From NCBI GenBank assembly GCA_965225625.1, contig CBDDBH010000024.1, positions 1-64,000 of the forward strand: a stretch of DNA of 64,000 nucleotides, given 5' to 3'. Shown here piece after piece: positions 16,422-25,563 of the stretch; position 1 is the stretch's first letter, and each line of letters opens with the position of its first letter. The notes below the pieces were generated by a model. That model did no database searches. It saw nothing but the letters and a program-made list of their open reading frames with translations, and was not told where the DNA came from. The position numbers and the translations under genes are program-made. This DNA comes from CBDDBH01 sp965225625. Lineage in GTDB: Bacteria; Pseudomonadota; Gammaproteobacteria; JADZEE01.

Positions 16422-17039
16422 ATGGCATCAAATCCCGGCACATTACTCGACTCAACCACGGTAGCGGCACACACGGGCGGCAGCGGTACTGTCAAAACAG
16501 GTCAAACGCTGCGCATCGTTGATGTGGAAGGCATGCAGGTCGCTGATTTTGTTACTGTCAAACACGGCGATCCCAGCGAATTTTTTGACTGTGTCTATAC
16601 CAACTGGCAGCTGGGTCGCTACAAATGGCGGGAGGGCGATGCGCTGTCCAGCAATCACATGAACGAGATGTGGACCATCACCGACGACAAAACCGCAAAC
16701 CACTATACCGGCGGTGGGTTCTGCTCACGCGATGCACGCAAACTGTACCTGAACAATGACGAGCCCGGCTGCCGCGACGTCGTGAAGTCCGAGTTCGAAA
16801 AAAACGGTTTCGACCCGAATCTGCTGCAATCGGTATCGTGCTTCAACATATTCATGACCGTGAACTACACGGCTGACGGCGACTGGGAACTCGCCCTGCC
16901 GATTACCAAGGCGGGCGACTATATCGATTTGCGCGCGGAAATGGACGTCGACTGGATGGTCTCGGTATGCGCCTGGCCAGAAATCGTTAATGGCGATAAG
17001 CCGACGCCGCTGCGCTTTGAGCTTTACGACGCGGCTTAA
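16422..17039 (+). CDS. DUF1989 (urea carboxylase-associated domain) protein
   Basis: A 205-residue protein with the DUF1989 pattern: 'KTGQTLRIVDVEGMQVADFVTV', 'GDALSSNHM', 'GFCSRD', and a late 'FNIFMTVNY...KAGDYIDLRAEMDVDWMVSVCAWP'. This family accompanies urea carboxylase and some amine or aminomethyl-transfer genes, but its biochemical role is largely unsettled. It may be a metal-binding cupin-like enzyme. AGGAGG 8 nt upstream supports the start. A second, divergent DUF1989 protein is encoded at 33070-33684. No urea carboxylase is present in the window. Confidence 0.82.
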   Translation: MASNPGTLLDSTTVAAHTGGSGTVKTGQTLRIVDVEGMQVADFVTVKHGDPSEFFDCVYTNWQLGRYKWREGDALSSNHMNEMWTITDDKTANHYTGGGFCSRDARKLYLNNDEPGCRDVVKSEFEKNGFDPNLLQSVSCFNIFMTVNYTADGDWELALPITKAGDYIDLRAEMDVDWMVSVCAWPEIVNGDKPTPLRFELYDAA

Positions 17040-17171
17040 TCGAGCGATTTCAGCAAAACCGTAGTAGGCGAAAAAGCGCAATGTACACGCAGTTTGCCGC
17101 TTCCCGGCCCCGCATTTTGAGCCGATTTTAACGCAGTATTGCGCCGCCTGAGGCTTTTGCAGCAGTTTGCG

Positions 17172-17614
17172 AGCCCGCATATTGTACGAAGGATCCGGGC
17201 GTCTCGTTGAGGACGCGTGCGGCTGGGCGCCGCGCTGGAGCGCCAAGCATAGCCATAGCTATGGTTGGCGTGAAGCGCAAGTCCAGGCGTGCGCGGACCA
17301 GCGAGGGCCGGGATAGCCGCGTGATGCAGTACAAACGGTCTTTTCCCGCGATTTACATCAAACCATAGAAGTACACCGGTTTCAGCAGCATCACGCGGCG
17401 TGACCGCCAGGGATGGCGGAAATGCAGACCATGCACGCCTGCACGGATGCAGGCGGTACGAGTCCAGGGATGGACGAGGTAGAGCCAGGCAGGAGGCCAG
17501 AGCCGAGAACGACGCAGGAGCTAAAGTCGACGAGTCCATGGATGGACGAGGTAGAACGACGCAGGAGGCCAAAGTCGAGGAGCATTTGTCTGCCCTTCAT
17601 GCAATATGCGGGCT
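17172..17614. mobile_element. MITE-like composite repeat, copy 1 (443 bp, 12-bp perfect terminal inverted repeats)
   Basis: The unit is bounded by AGCCCGCATATT (17172-17183) and its exact reverse complement AATATGCGGGCT (17603-17614). A second copy at 39700-40134 has the same ends and a conserved interior. The interior carries a CCATAGCTATGG palindrome, 'GTGACCGCCA-GGATGGCGGA' hairpin segments and tandem units of about 47 bp containing GTCCATGGATGGAC, the clearest at 17528-17575. I find no transposase or credible coding frame inside, so it would be a non-autonomous element. No clear target duplication is visible. Its right end overlaps the stop codon of the symporter gene by 2 bp. Confidence 0.72.
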
Positions 17615-19067
17615 AACGTGCCATGCCGGCGATCACGGCCCTCTCGGCCTGCGTCGGAGTACCCCGGTGATTGAACCATAACCACACCAGCAGGCTGAAA
17701 AACATCCCGCCGATAAACTCGCCTGCAAACCAATGTGCGCCGGTAATTTTGTTCACTGCGTAGATGGCAGGGGCGGTCACAGCACCCGTTATCATCGCCG
17801 CCAGCGCACCCTTCCCCGTTGCCCGCGTCGAGAAAAAGCCACCGACCAACGGGATGAAGAAGATCGCCGAGAACAATGAACCGGACAACACCACCAGCCA
17901 AAAAATACTCAACGGCCGGAAGTAGGCCAATACACCACCGAGCAGGCCGATGAGCAACACACTGATCCGCGATACGCGGACCAGATCGACTTCGCTGACG
18001 GTGTCACCCCGCAAACGCTCGTATACGTCGCGCGATACCGCTTGCGCGGTAACCATCAAAATAGTGGAGCACGACGACAATGCCGCGGCTGCAACACCGA
18101 TCAATACAAATGTGCCTAACCACGGCCCCAAAGTATGCTTGGCCATGGCAATGTAATAGTGCTGTTCTCCACCGTAGGTTTCGAGACTGACACGACCCAA
18201 TAATCCCACGGGAACGGTCGCGGTATAAATGATTAACCCGGCAATGGCGCAAACCGGTAATGCTTTGATAATCGTCTTTTCGTCTTTTGCCGTCAGAAAC
18301 CGGGTGACCAGGTGCGGTTGCGACCCGAGCGCAAAAATCCAAACGAGCTGACCGAGTAGTTCATACCCACCCCACTCATCGGTTCTCCACTTGAACAGAT
18401 CCGGAGAGATCTCAGTGAGCGTCTGCCAACCCTGCCCGGCGTCACCGTCGCCGAGCATGGCTAAGCCCATCGGCACAGCGACGATCAGTCCAAGGAAGAG
18501 TACGAAAAACTGGAACGTGTCGGTCCACACGACACCGATCATCCCGCCTAGCAATGTATAAACCACGACTACGGCCAGCGTCAGCACGAGTACCGCTTCG
18601 TAGGGAAGATCGTACAAGGATGCCGAAATTGCCGACAGACCTATAAACTGCGCTGCCAGGGTCGGTATATAGATGATTGGCAAAACGATCGCCGTGAATA
18701 TACGGATAGCGTCACGCCGGCTTGGAAAGCGCACCGCCAGTATGTCGGCGAAGTCATAGATCTCGTGCTTGGACGCGAGGCGCTTTACCATCACCCCGAC
18801 TACACCGATAGCAAAGATGTAACCAATACTGGTGGCCGCATACGAACACCACAAGGTGAAACCGAAGCGCCCGGTCATGTCGGTGCCGCCGAGAAACAGT
18901 CCCGCACTTACGTTGGATGCGATAAAGGTTCCGCACAACAGATACCAGGGCATCTGCGCGCCGGCAATATAGTAGTCGCGTAATCCGTGCACGCGCCGCG
19001 ATGCCACAACGCCGATCGCAAGACTCACGAGCAGAAAGATTGAGTACAGCGTCGCTTCTAGGCTCAT
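17613..19067 (-). CDS. Sodium:solute symporter (SSS family)
   Basis: A 484-residue integral membrane protein with about 13 hydrophobic segments and SSS-family signatures: 'GLRDYYIAGAQMPWYLLCGTFIASNVSAGLFLG', 'VYTLLGGMIGVVWTDTFQFFVLFLGL' and 'AALSSCSTILMVTAQAVSRDVY'. It would import an organic anion or other small solute with sodium. The substrate cannot be read off. It starts 12 bp after a small membrane-protein gene that is probably its accessory subunit. Its final codons run into the right end of the MITE-like element, whose terminal GGCTA supplies part of the TAG stop. Confidence 0.9.
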   Translation of the reverse strand: MSLEATLYSIFLLVSLAIGVVASRRVHGLRDYYIAGAQMPWYLLCGTFIASNVSAGLFLGGTDMTGRFGFTLWCSYAATSIGYIFAIGVVGVMVKRLASKHEIYDFADILAVRFPSRRDAIRIFTAIVLPIIYIPTLAAQFIGLSAISASLYDLPYEAVLVLTLAVVVVYTLLGGMIGVVWTDTFQFFVLFLGLIVAVPMGLAMLGDGDAGQGWQTLTEISPDLFKWRTDEWGGYELLGQLVWIFALGSQPHLVTRFLTAKDEKTIIKALPVCAIAGLIIYTATVPVGLLGRVSLETYGGEQHYYIAMAKHTLGPWLGTFVLIGVAAAALSSCSTILMVTAQAVSRDVYERLRGDTVSEVDLVRVSRISVLLIGLLGGVLAYFRPLSIFWLVVLSGSLFSAIFFIPLVGGFFSTRATGKGALAAMITGAVTAPAIYAVNKITGAHWFAGEFIGGMFFSLLVWLWFNHRGTPTQAERAVIAGMAR

Positions 19068-19079
19068 ACAGCGATCGCC

Positions 19080-19298
19080 TTAACCCAGGTCACCGGCTGA
19101 ATTTTCTCCGGCGCTTTCTGACTCATCCGCGTTGCCATCGCGGGCAAATTTAAGCGGCAGCCACTGCTTATGGAAAATTATCGACCGTACGTAGACCCAC
19201 ACGGCAAACACAACGGACGCGATCCAGATGACCAATTGCAGTTTCAGGCCGTTATCGATCCGAGACCATGGGAAATACCATTCCAGAAAATCCAGCAT
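19080..19298 (-). CDS. Small one- or two-helix membrane protein, probable symporter partner
   Basis: A 72-residue protein starting at the ATG at 19296-19298, which has GGAG close upstream. One strong transmembrane segment, 'LQLVIWIASVVFAVWVYVRSIIF', is followed by a short charged tail rich in Asp, Glu and Ser. Its gene ends 12 bp before the SSS symporter start, which matches the way small DUF-type membrane proteins pair with SSS transporters. I do not recognise a named family. A longer start at 19319 is possible. The 200-bp upstream gap to the divergent monooxygenase gene must hold both promoters. Confidence 0.65.
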   Translation of the reverse strand: MLDFLEWYFPWSRIDNGLKLQLVIWIASVVFAVWVYVRSIIFHKQWLPLKFARDGNADESESAGENSAGDLG

Positions 19299-19520
19299 GC
19301 CTCGCTCCGCACCGACCAAATTGCGGGCTAGTTTATGCTATGTTCGCAGCAAGGCAATCAACGCCTCCCCTGATAGCGTATCAAGTTCGAGTCCGTATCC
19401 ACGTATGGACGGTTTCGAACGGCGCCGCGCCAGGCGGAACTTCGCAACCTCGTTCGCAGCCATAGCATCTGATAAGCTTGCTGCGCGCTGCATTGTTACC
19501 CACACCACAGGAGGTGCGCT

Positions 19521-20576
19521 ATGGAATTTGGACTGATCATGGTCCCACAGGTTCGCGGCGATGACCCGGAACCGTTCGACAAACTAACCGAGCAAATCGA
19601 ATATGCCGAGCAGCTCGGTTTCGATACGATTTGGCTGACTGAGCATCATTTCAGCCCCTATGGTCGGGCCTCGGTGCCTGCCCTCGCAGGACACGCAATC
19701 GCGCGGACGTCGCGTATCCGGATCAGCACAGCCGTGGTGGTGCTGCCATTCCATCATCCGCTGCAGGTAGCGGAAGACTGGGCGACACTGGATCATCTCT
19801 CCAAGGGCCGGGTCGATGTGGGCATTGGGCGGGGCAACCAGCCGGCCGAATTTCAGGGCTTCGACGTGTCCATGGACGAAGCCGAACAACGTTTCTCTGA
19901 ATCTCTGGACATCATTCGCAAGGCCTGGACGCAAGAGTCCTTTTCCCACGACGGCAAGTTCTGGAAGATCCCGGAACGCACTGTGCTGCCTAAACCGTAC
20001 ACCGATCCACATCCACCCTTGTGGCAGGCTGCTCTGAGTGATTACACCGTCAAGAAAGTCATAGACCGCGGCATCAACGGACTGATTGGACCGTATTTGT
20101 GTCCCTATGAAACGCTCAAGACTACGTATTTTGATACATGGCACCGGTTGCTAGCAGAATCAGGACGTACTGATTTAAAGATGGCACATAACGAGTTCGT
20201 GTATGTCGGCGAGAGCGATGCACAGATCAAGGCCGACGTTGAGGAATACGTCATGTGGTACGTCCGCACCGCGGCGAAAATTTGGGGCGAACGCGATCGC
20301 AGCAAAGTGTCAGAACAATACGCAAACTACAACGATGTTCTCGAATGGCTCGACGTCGTGCCCTTCGAAGAAATCTACGATCAACTCGGCATGTTCGGGA
20401 CTCCCGATCGGGTTGCGGAGAAGGTACGCTGGATGCGTGACGAAGGGGGTGTCGACCAACTTATCGCTTTTACCTGGTTCGGTGGCTTCGAGCAAGAAAA
20501 AGCCTTACGCAACATGGAACTGTTCGCCACAGAAGTTATGCCACAGTTCAAGGAACCCAAACAACGCGTCGCGTGA
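19521..20576 (+). CDS. Luciferase-like (LLM class) flavin-dependent monooxygenase
   Basis: A 351-residue bacterial-luciferase-like TIM-barrel protein. The pattern 'MEFGLIMVPQ', 'AEQLGFDTIWLTEHHFSPYG', 'FHHPLQVAEDWATLDHLSKGRVDVGIGRG' and 'GTPDRVAEKVRWMRD' is typical. It uses reduced flavin supplied by a reductase to oxygenate an organic substrate, or oxidises F420/FMN-linked substrates. A strong CAGGAGG ribosome site sits 7 nt before the ATG. A glutathione transferase gene follows 21 bp later in the same unit. The substrate is unknown. Two other LLM proteins are encoded at 28048 and 55932. Confidence 0.88.
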   Translation: MEFGLIMVPQVRGDDPEPFDKLTEQIEYAEQLGFDTIWLTEHHFSPYGRASVPALAGHAIARTSRIRISTAVVVLPFHHPLQVAEDWATLDHLSKGRVDVGIGRGNQPAEFQGFDVSMDEAEQRFSESLDIIRKAWTQESFSHDGKFWKIPERTVLPKPYTDPHPPLWQAALSDYTVKKVIDRGINGLIGPYLCPYETLKTTYFDTWHRLLAESGRTDLKMAHNEFVYVGESDAQIKADVEEYVMWYVRTAAKIWGERDRSKVSEQYANYNDVLEWLDVVPFEEIYDQLGMFGTPDRVAEKVRWMRDEGGVDQLIAFTWFGGFEQEKALRNMELFATEVMPQFKEPKQRVA

Positions 20577-20597
20577 CGGCTCAGGAACTGCTATTTA

Positions 20598-21227
20598 ATG
20601 ATTGACTTATATACCTGGTCTACGCCCAACGGGCGTAAGGCGTCGATCATGCTTGAGGAAACCGGACTTGAATATAATGTTCATCGGATCAACATCCTCG
20701 AGGATGATCAGTTTACACCGGAGTTTCTGAAGATCAGCCCCAATAACAAGATCCCGGCAATCGTCGATAACGATACCGATATCGCGATGATGGAGTCTGG
20801 CGCGATCCTGCTTTATCTCGCTGAAAAAACCGGGCAGTTCATGCCGAGTGAACCCGAGGACCGCTGGAAGACGACGGAATGGCTGATGTGGCAGATGGGC
20901 GGATTCGGCCCGATGCTCGGTCAAGCGCACCATTTCGTCCATTTCAAGAAAGGCGTGTCGGAATACGCGACTGAGCGTTATGGCAACGAGGCTAAGCGCC
21001 TCTACAAAGTGTTAAACACCCGCCTTGGAGAAACCGAATACCTGGCAACCGATGATTACACCATCGCCGACATCGCAACCTGGCCCTGGTGCAATCGCTT
21101 TGAGTGGCAAGGTATCGATCTCAACGAATTCCCGAACGTGAAACGTTGGTATTTAGCCATCGCCGAGCGCCCGGCCGTGCAGCGCGGCTTTCCGATACCC
21201 AATCCTGCCGAAATTCCTATGCCTTAA
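20598..21227 (+). CDS. Glutathione S-transferase (nu-class/YfcG-like)
   Basis: A 209-residue GST with 'LYTWSTPNGRKASIMLEETGLEYNVHRINI' at the N-terminus. The 'S/T-P-N-G-R-K' segment marks Ure2p/YfcG-type (nu-class) enzymes, which bind glutathione or glutathione disulfide and often have disulfide reductase activity. 'MMESGAILLYLAEKTG' is the glutathione-binding E-S region. 'EYLATDDYTIADIATWPW' starts the C-terminal capping helix. It lies 21 bp after the LLM gene, so it probably acts on or protects from that enzyme's products. It is followed by a hairpin and then an insertion sequence. Confidence 0.89.
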   Translation: MIDLYTWSTPNGRKASIMLEETGLEYNVHRINILEDDQFTPEFLKISPNNKIPAIVDNDTDIAMMESGAILLYLAEKTGQFMPSEPEDRWKTTEWLMWQMGGFGPMLGQAHHFVHFKKGVSEYATERYGNEAKRLYKVLNTRLGETEYLATDDYTIADIATWPWCNRFEWQGIDLNEFPNVKRWYLAIAERPAVQRGFPIPNPAEIPMP

Positions 21228-21235
21228 TACTCTGA

Positions 21236-21259
21236 CCCCTCCCCCGCAAGGGCGAGGGG
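21236..21259 (+). terminator. Hairpin after the GST gene
   Basis: A 10-bp stem with one mismatch closed by GCAA, starting 8 bp after the GST stop (CCCCTCCCCC/GGGCGAGGGG). The following CTTAAACT is not a T-run. It may be a terminator or another member of the GC-rich palindromes common in this window. Confidence 0.45.
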
Positions 21260-21288
21260 CTTAAACTGTAGGTCCCTTCTCCCCCTGG

Positions 21289-23003
21289 AGGGTGTCGCAA
21301 AAAGCGATAAATATGCTGGATATCGTACTGGCGGTGTTTCAACACGCCGTTGGCAGCAGGTGTGTTTCCCAAAGCCATAATTCGCGGCGCACGATACGGT
21401 GATGCCACAAGCGCATCAAACAGGCTTTTGTCAACGCACCAATACAGGCTAAACGGGCCAACACCGCCCGTCCCAGGTTGTAAGCGAGTATATGCAGTGC
21501 AAATTCTCGTCTCACCCCGGCTAACCCGCGCCGCCGGAACCGGTTCAATCCCTGTCGCTCGCGCAACGTGCTGAACACCGGCTCTACCATCGCTTGGCGC
21601 TTCACATACAGCGCTTGCGCCTGCGGCTGTTGCATCACCATGCGCAGCGCATCTTTTAGTTCATCACCCCCATAGCGGCTGATGGTCCGGCGTTCCCCCC
21701 GCGTACACTGCGCTTTCAAAGCACACGCACCGCAGCCCGGGGTGGCATAACGCACGTACCCTTTGTGTGTGGCAGTGCCCGCGTAACGCTCCACCGGCAC
21801 TAACCATTCATTGTTCGCACAGCGGTAAGCATCCTGGTACGCGTCATAGACAAAGGCACCCTTAGGAAAGGTTTTCTGCGATTGCTTGGCTTGCCCCGCC
21901 ACTTTCCCCTCCGGACAAAGCAGGTTGATGTCCCGCTCCACGCTGTGTTGCAATATCCGGTCACTGAAGTAGCCCGCATCCAGCAACAGATCTTCAACGG
22001 CCACGCCACTGCTCGCTTCACTGTGCGCCAGCATCCCCGCGACCACCGCGCTCTCACTGGAGGGGTCAACCGCCATCCCAACCACCACCCGTTCTTCATT
22101 GGCCAGCACCGAGGGCTTATAGGAGGGCCCCGTGCCTCGTCCGCGTTTCAACGCTTGCACCATCGCTTCGGGCTCGTGCGCACTCACACACACCTTCTCG
22201 CCTGACTTACCCTTGCTTTCCCGCGCCGCTTTGCGCCTTTGCAAGGTCTCATGCACTTGCTGGCTTTGCGCCAACGCCACTTGTTTGGTTTTATCCTCCG
22301 GTGCCTGCGCCAACACCTGCCTCGCCTCGCTCAAACGCTGTTTCGCCGCCTCTTCCTTTATCAAACCATAATGCGAACACGCCGCCTCTATCACCGTGCC
22401 GTCTCCCGCCACCCGGGTCGCGCTGCTGCCCGTGGCTTGTAACACACGGCCGGTTAACTCAATAAAAAATGACCCGCTCAGCAACTCATCATGCTGCGTG
22501 ATAAACCGACCGATGTTCGCATGGTCCGGACAGATCCCCCCGCTCACCCACATCGCACCGATATCCACTCGCGCCAACCGTTCCAGACCCCGCAACGAAC
22601 TCACACCCTGCAATAGCCCGTACACGATTAACCCCAACACGCTGCGCGGGGAATACGGCGCGCGGCCCGTCCTGGCATAGTTGTCTTCAAAACCCGACCA
22701 ATCCAGCTCGCTCAATAGCGCTCGTAACACTAACGGCCCACGAATGCCGGCCGCTTGCAGATGCGCCTTCACCGACAACTGACCCAGATAAAGCTGCTGC
22801 GGATCAGGATCAATGAACACACGCCCCGCAGCTCTGCGGCTTTGCCGCGACGCGCCAGTATCGGACAACCCCTCAAACAGGTTCAGTTGCACATCCCCAT
22901 TTATTCCCAGCGCTTTTGTCACCGTTGGCCTCTCGCTATCTTGTACCTGCACGTAGTTTAACGCTTCACGATCCTTGCAACGATCCCCCTTTCGCGACAC
23001 CCT
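21289..23003 (-). mobile_element. IS1182-family insertion sequence inserted into a hairpin loop
   Basis: The element is about 1.7 kb and is bounded by AGGGTGTCGC (21289-21298) and its reverse complement (22994-23003), followed inward by partly matching A-rich bases. It contains one intact transposase gene. CCCTG occurs on both sides (21283-21287 and 23004-23008) and could be a 5-bp target duplication. Removing the element and one CCCTG would rebuild CCTTCTCCC-CCTGC-GGGAGAAGG, a 9-bp stem with a 5-nt loop, so it seems to have entered the loop of a genomic palindrome. The exact ends may be off by a base or two. Confidence 0.8.
21339..22922 (-). CDS. IS1182-family transposase (DUF772/DDE type)
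   Basis: About 527 residues from the GTG at 22920-22922, which has GAGAGG upstream. The frame is open further up to 23039, but that part crosses the IS end. A GTG at 22950-22952 is another option. An N-terminal DUF772-like domain ('APYSPRSVLGLIVYGLLQGVSSLRGLERLARVDIGAMWVSGG', 'DHANIGRFI') precedes a DDE nuclease region ('VAGDGTVIEAACS', 'LLLDAGYFSD'). After that come a Cys-rich zinc-like segment ('CGACALKAQCTRGERRT') and 'MVEPVFSTLRERQGLNRFRRRGL', which carries the last acidic residue. It appears intact and so may still be mobile. Confidence 0.88.
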   Translation of the reverse strand: MTKALGINGDVQLNLFEGLSDTGASRQSRRAAGRVFIDPDPQQLYLGQLSVKAHLQAAGIRGPLVLRALLSELDWSGFEDNYARTGRAPYSPRSVLGLIVYGLLQGVSSLRGLERLARVDIGAMWVSGGICPDHANIGRFITQHDELLSGSFFIELTGRVLQATGSSATRVAGDGTVIEAACSHYGLIKEEAAKQRLSEARQVLAQAPEDKTKQVALAQSQQVHETLQRRKAARESKGKSGEKVCVSAHEPEAMVQALKRGRGTGPSYKPSVLANEERVVVGMAVDPSSESAVVAGMLAHSEASSGVAVEDLLLDAGYFSDRILQHSVERDINLLCPEGKVAGQAKQSQKTFPKGAFVYDAYQDAYRCANNEWLVPVERYAGTATHKGYVRYATPGCGACALKAQCTRGERRTISRYGGDELKDALRMVMQQPQAQALYVKRQAMVEPVFSTLRERQGLNRFRRRGLAGVRREFALHILAYNLGRAVLARLACIGALTKACLMRLWHHRIVRRELWLWETHLLPTAC

Positions 23004-23039
23004 CCCTGCGGGAGAAGGACAGGTTGAGGGGTTAGACAA

Positions 23040-24203
23040 TCAATTAGTCGGCCAATACTTCCGGTAACGATCGACCAGCCAGCGATTAAACTGTGGCAGC
23101 GTCCCTTCCTCGTGCGAATATCGTCCGCGCGGTCCGAATCGGGAATTCAATCCGACTTGCACCATTTTATCGGCGTACACATCCTGGACGTTAAAATTAT
23201 CGACGCCCGCCTCGGCCGCCTTGAACCAATATTCGAACATCGGATTGTCGAGCGATTGCGGCTCGAAACAATACGCGATGTCGATTGTGATCAGGCCGGC
23301 GCTTTGCGGTTTGATAATGAAGTAGGCGATTTCATCCGGCACGACGGCGAGGGCAAGTGTCGGCGGGATTAGCGCAAACATGCCGCGTTTGCGTTCTGCT
23401 TCTGTTAACTGCGAAAAGACCGGCAACATACACTTCTTGCTGGGATTAAAAGAACCATCGATTTGGGTGAAATGCTGAATCCGCGACACATGCTTCATAT
23501 CATCGCGCCATTCGTAAAAGTCACTCATGCCGCTGGGTGCAAATGACTGCAGTGGTCCGTGCAGTCGACTTGCATGGTACGGATCATTGAAATTCTCCAT
23601 CATGATCTTCCAATTCCATGGCAAATCCGGGATCACTTTGCCTTGTCGGGTGGTCGACTCCGGCAAGTTGTAATGCTCCAGCGGTTCTTCCAGCTCGCTC
23701 AGGCCCGGAGCGAGAGGTTCAGGGTTGGGATCGAAATTCGTGAACACAAACCCTTGCCAGATCTCCACGGGTAAGGAGGGCAAATCGAAGTCGGCACGCT
23801 CGAACCCCTTGGCGTTTTCCATCTCAGGCGCGCCGGCAAGCTTACCCTCCAGGGAATAGGTCCAATGGTGATAGGGACACCTGAATCGCGCGCAATTACC
23901 GTTGCCCTCGGCCAGCACCATGCCGCGGTGCTGACAAACGGCCGAGAGCACGCGGATAGTACCAGCGTTGTCGCGCACGACAATGAGTGGTTCGCCGGCT
24001 ATCTCATAAACCCGATAATCTCCCGGGTTTGGGGTCTGGCTTTCGCGTCCAACACATAACCATTCGTGGCCAAAAATCGAATCTTTCTCGAACGAGAAAA
24101 ACTCGTCCGACGTATAAACATCCGGCGGCAACAAGCATGCATCGTTGACGTCAACGATCGATGGCTCAAAGCTCTTGAGAAGGTCCTGAGTCAACACGCT
24201 CAT
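23040..24203 (-). CDS. Single-component Rieske oxygenase (tandem paralogue 2)
   Basis: A 387-residue Rieske oxygenase alpha-type protein. Rieske ligands are Cys90-x-His92 (CQHRGM) and Cys109-x2-His112 (CPYHHW). The iron site is Asp207-x2-His210-x4-His215 (NDPYHASRLH). The start is the ATG at 24201-24203, which overlaps the upstream gene's stop as ATGA; a longer frame to 24428 is only the shadow of that gene. It is a full-length paralogue of the protein at 24200-25360 with all motif positions identical. No beta subunit or reductase lies nearby. The pair may act in sequence, or one may form heterotrimers with the other. The IS begins about 37 bp after its stop. Confidence 0.89.
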   Translation of the reverse strand: MSVLTQDLLKSFEPSIVDVNDACLLPPDVYTSDEFFSFEKDSIFGHEWLCVGRESQTPNPGDYRVYEIAGEPLIVVRDNAGTIRVLSAVCQHRGMVLAEGNGNCARFRCPYHHWTYSLEGKLAGAPEMENAKGFERADFDLPSLPVEIWQGFVFTNFDPNPEPLAPGLSELEEPLEHYNLPESTTRQGKVIPDLPWNWKIMMENFNDPYHASRLHGPLQSFAPSGMSDFYEWRDDMKHVSRIQHFTQIDGSFNPSKKCMLPVFSQLTEAERKRGMFALIPPTLALAVVPDEIAYFIIKPQSAGLITIDIAYCFEPQSLDNPMFEYWFKAAEAGVDNFNVQDVYADKMVQVGLNSRFGPRGRYSHEEGTLPQFNRWLVDRYRKYWPTN

Positions 24204-25360
24204 TTCGGCCACACCTCCCGATAACGCTTGACCAGCCAGCAATTGAACTGCTGCATGGTTTTCTCCTGCCATGAATAGCGACCATGCGGTTGGAAGCGTG
24301 ACTGCAAACCTTTCTGCACCATCGTATCCGCCCAGATATCCTGCACGTTGAAGTTCTGCACACCTTCCTTCAGCGCTGCCATCTGATATTCGAACATCGG
24401 ATCCTGAGGTGCGGTTGGATCCACGCAATAACCGATGTGGATATCAATTTTGTCGGCAGATTTGGGATTTACGATGAAATACGTGATGCAGTCAGGGGTT
24501 ACCGCCAGACCCAAACTCGGCGGCAATAATGCAAACATGACGCGGTGACGTTCGTCGTCGGTCAAACCCTTAAAGACTGGTAACACGGAGGTGAAGTTGG
24601 GCGTGAACGAAGGATCCTTAATTGTCGCGTAGTTAATGCGGGTTACGTGGCCCTCATCCGGCGATAAATCGAGAAACGTCGCCTTTTCACTGGGCACGTG
24701 GTCACCGATGCCCAGATGGAGTTTGTTGGCGTGGTAACCGTCATTGAAGTTCTCCAGCATCACCTTCCAATTCCATGGCAGATCCTGAAAAACCTCGTCA
24801 ATCACCGTGTGGCAACCATCCAGGTTGAAATTCTCCAGCAGATCCGTGAGCTGACTCACGCTGGGCGCTAATGGTTTTGGTTCCGGATTGAACGTTGCAA
24901 AGATGAAACCGTTCCAGATTTCCACGGCCAACGCGCGCAAGCCGTGTTGTTGTTTTTCGAAACCGCGCGCATTGTCCATCTCAGGCGCGGCTACCAGAGT
25001 GCCGTCATGCGCATAGCACCAGTGGTGGTAAGGACATACAAACCGGGCGGAGTTACCCTTGCCCTCCGCCACTACCATGCCACGGTGCTGACATACGGCG
25101 GACAACACATGAAACTGCTCGGCCTTGCTGTGGACAACTAACAGAGGTTCGTCCATCAAGGTAATTTGCAACCAGTCACCCTCGTTCGGGATCTGCGCGA
25201 CACGGCCCACGCACAGCCATTCTCGATTGAAAATTGCTTCTTTTTCGAATTCGTAAAACTCCGGTGAGGTGTACAAGATAGGTGGCAGAATACTGGCCTC
25301 GTCGACGTGCGCGATCGACGCGTCGAACGCCTGCTGCATCGATTCATTGAATAATTCCAT
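24200..25360 (-). CDS. Single-component Rieske oxygenase (tandem paralogue 1)
   Basis: A 386-residue Rieske oxygenase. Rieske ligands are Cys90-x-His92 and Cys109-x2-His112 (CPYHHW; the spacing from His92 to Cys109 is 16 residues, one fewer than in the alpha/beta enzymes). The iron site is Asp207-x2-His210-x4-His215 (NDGYHANKLH). 'YTSPEFYEFEKEAIFNREWLCVGR' and 'PWNWKVMLENFNDGYH' are shared with its downstream paralogue. It is coupled to that gene by a 4-bp ATGA overlap. Upstream on the same strand, after a 203-bp gap with a repeat, is the DUF711 gene. The substrate is unknown; such enzymes include demethylases and dealkylases. Confidence 0.89.
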   Translation of the reverse strand: MELFNESMQQAFDASIAHVDEASILPPILYTSPEFYEFEKEAIFNREWLCVGRVAQIPNEGDWLQITLMDEPLLVVHSKAEQFHVLSAVCQHRGMVVAEGKGNSARFVCPYHHWCYAHDGTLVAAPEMDNARGFEKQQHGLRALAVEIWNGFIFATFNPEPKPLAPSVSQLTDLLENFNLDGCHTVIDEVFQDLPWNWKVMLENFNDGYHANKLHLGIGDHVPSEKATFLDLSPDEGHVTRINYATIKDPSFTPNFTSVLPVFKGLTDDERHRVMFALLPPSLGLAVTPDCITYFIVNPKSADKIDIHIGYCVDPTAPQDPMFEYQMAALKEGVQNFNVQDIWADTMVQKGLQSRFQPHGRYSWQEKTMQQFNCWLVKRYREVWPK

Positions 25361-25473
25361 GTGCTCCTCCGGGTCAGAATACTGTCGATATGGTACCCGC
25401 AGTTTATGCTAAGGACCATGCACGGGCTCGTCTCGCTAGCAGCCTCACGGCGAGAAAGGAACCTTCGATTTAG

Positions 25474-25563
25474 CCTCTCGCCCCTTGTGGGAGAGGGGTT
25501 GGCAGACAACCGCTCCTGCGTTGTCTGCATTTCCGCCATCCGTGGCGGTCGGGTGAGGGGTAA
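25474..25563. repeat. Composite palindromic repeat (family of 17172, 39700, 49105)
   Basis: Three hairpins lie in a row: CCTCTC/GAGAGG around 25474-25496, GCAGACAAC/GTTGTCTGC at about 25502-25528, and CCGCCA/TGGCGG at 25533-25548. Read on the minus strand it contains GACCGCCACGGATGGCGG followed by AAATGCAGAC, also present in the MITE-like copy at 39700. The end GAGGGGTAATCA overlaps the TGA stop of the DUF711 gene exactly as in the palindrome at 33026. The rest of the gap (25361-25473) shows nothing I can name. Confidence 0.6.

Noticed and set aside
24204..24428. A 75-codon N-terminal extension of the second tandem Rieske protein
   Set aside because: It overlaps the coding end of the first Rieske gene in another frame. 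The ATGA overlap at 24200-24203 is the natural start.
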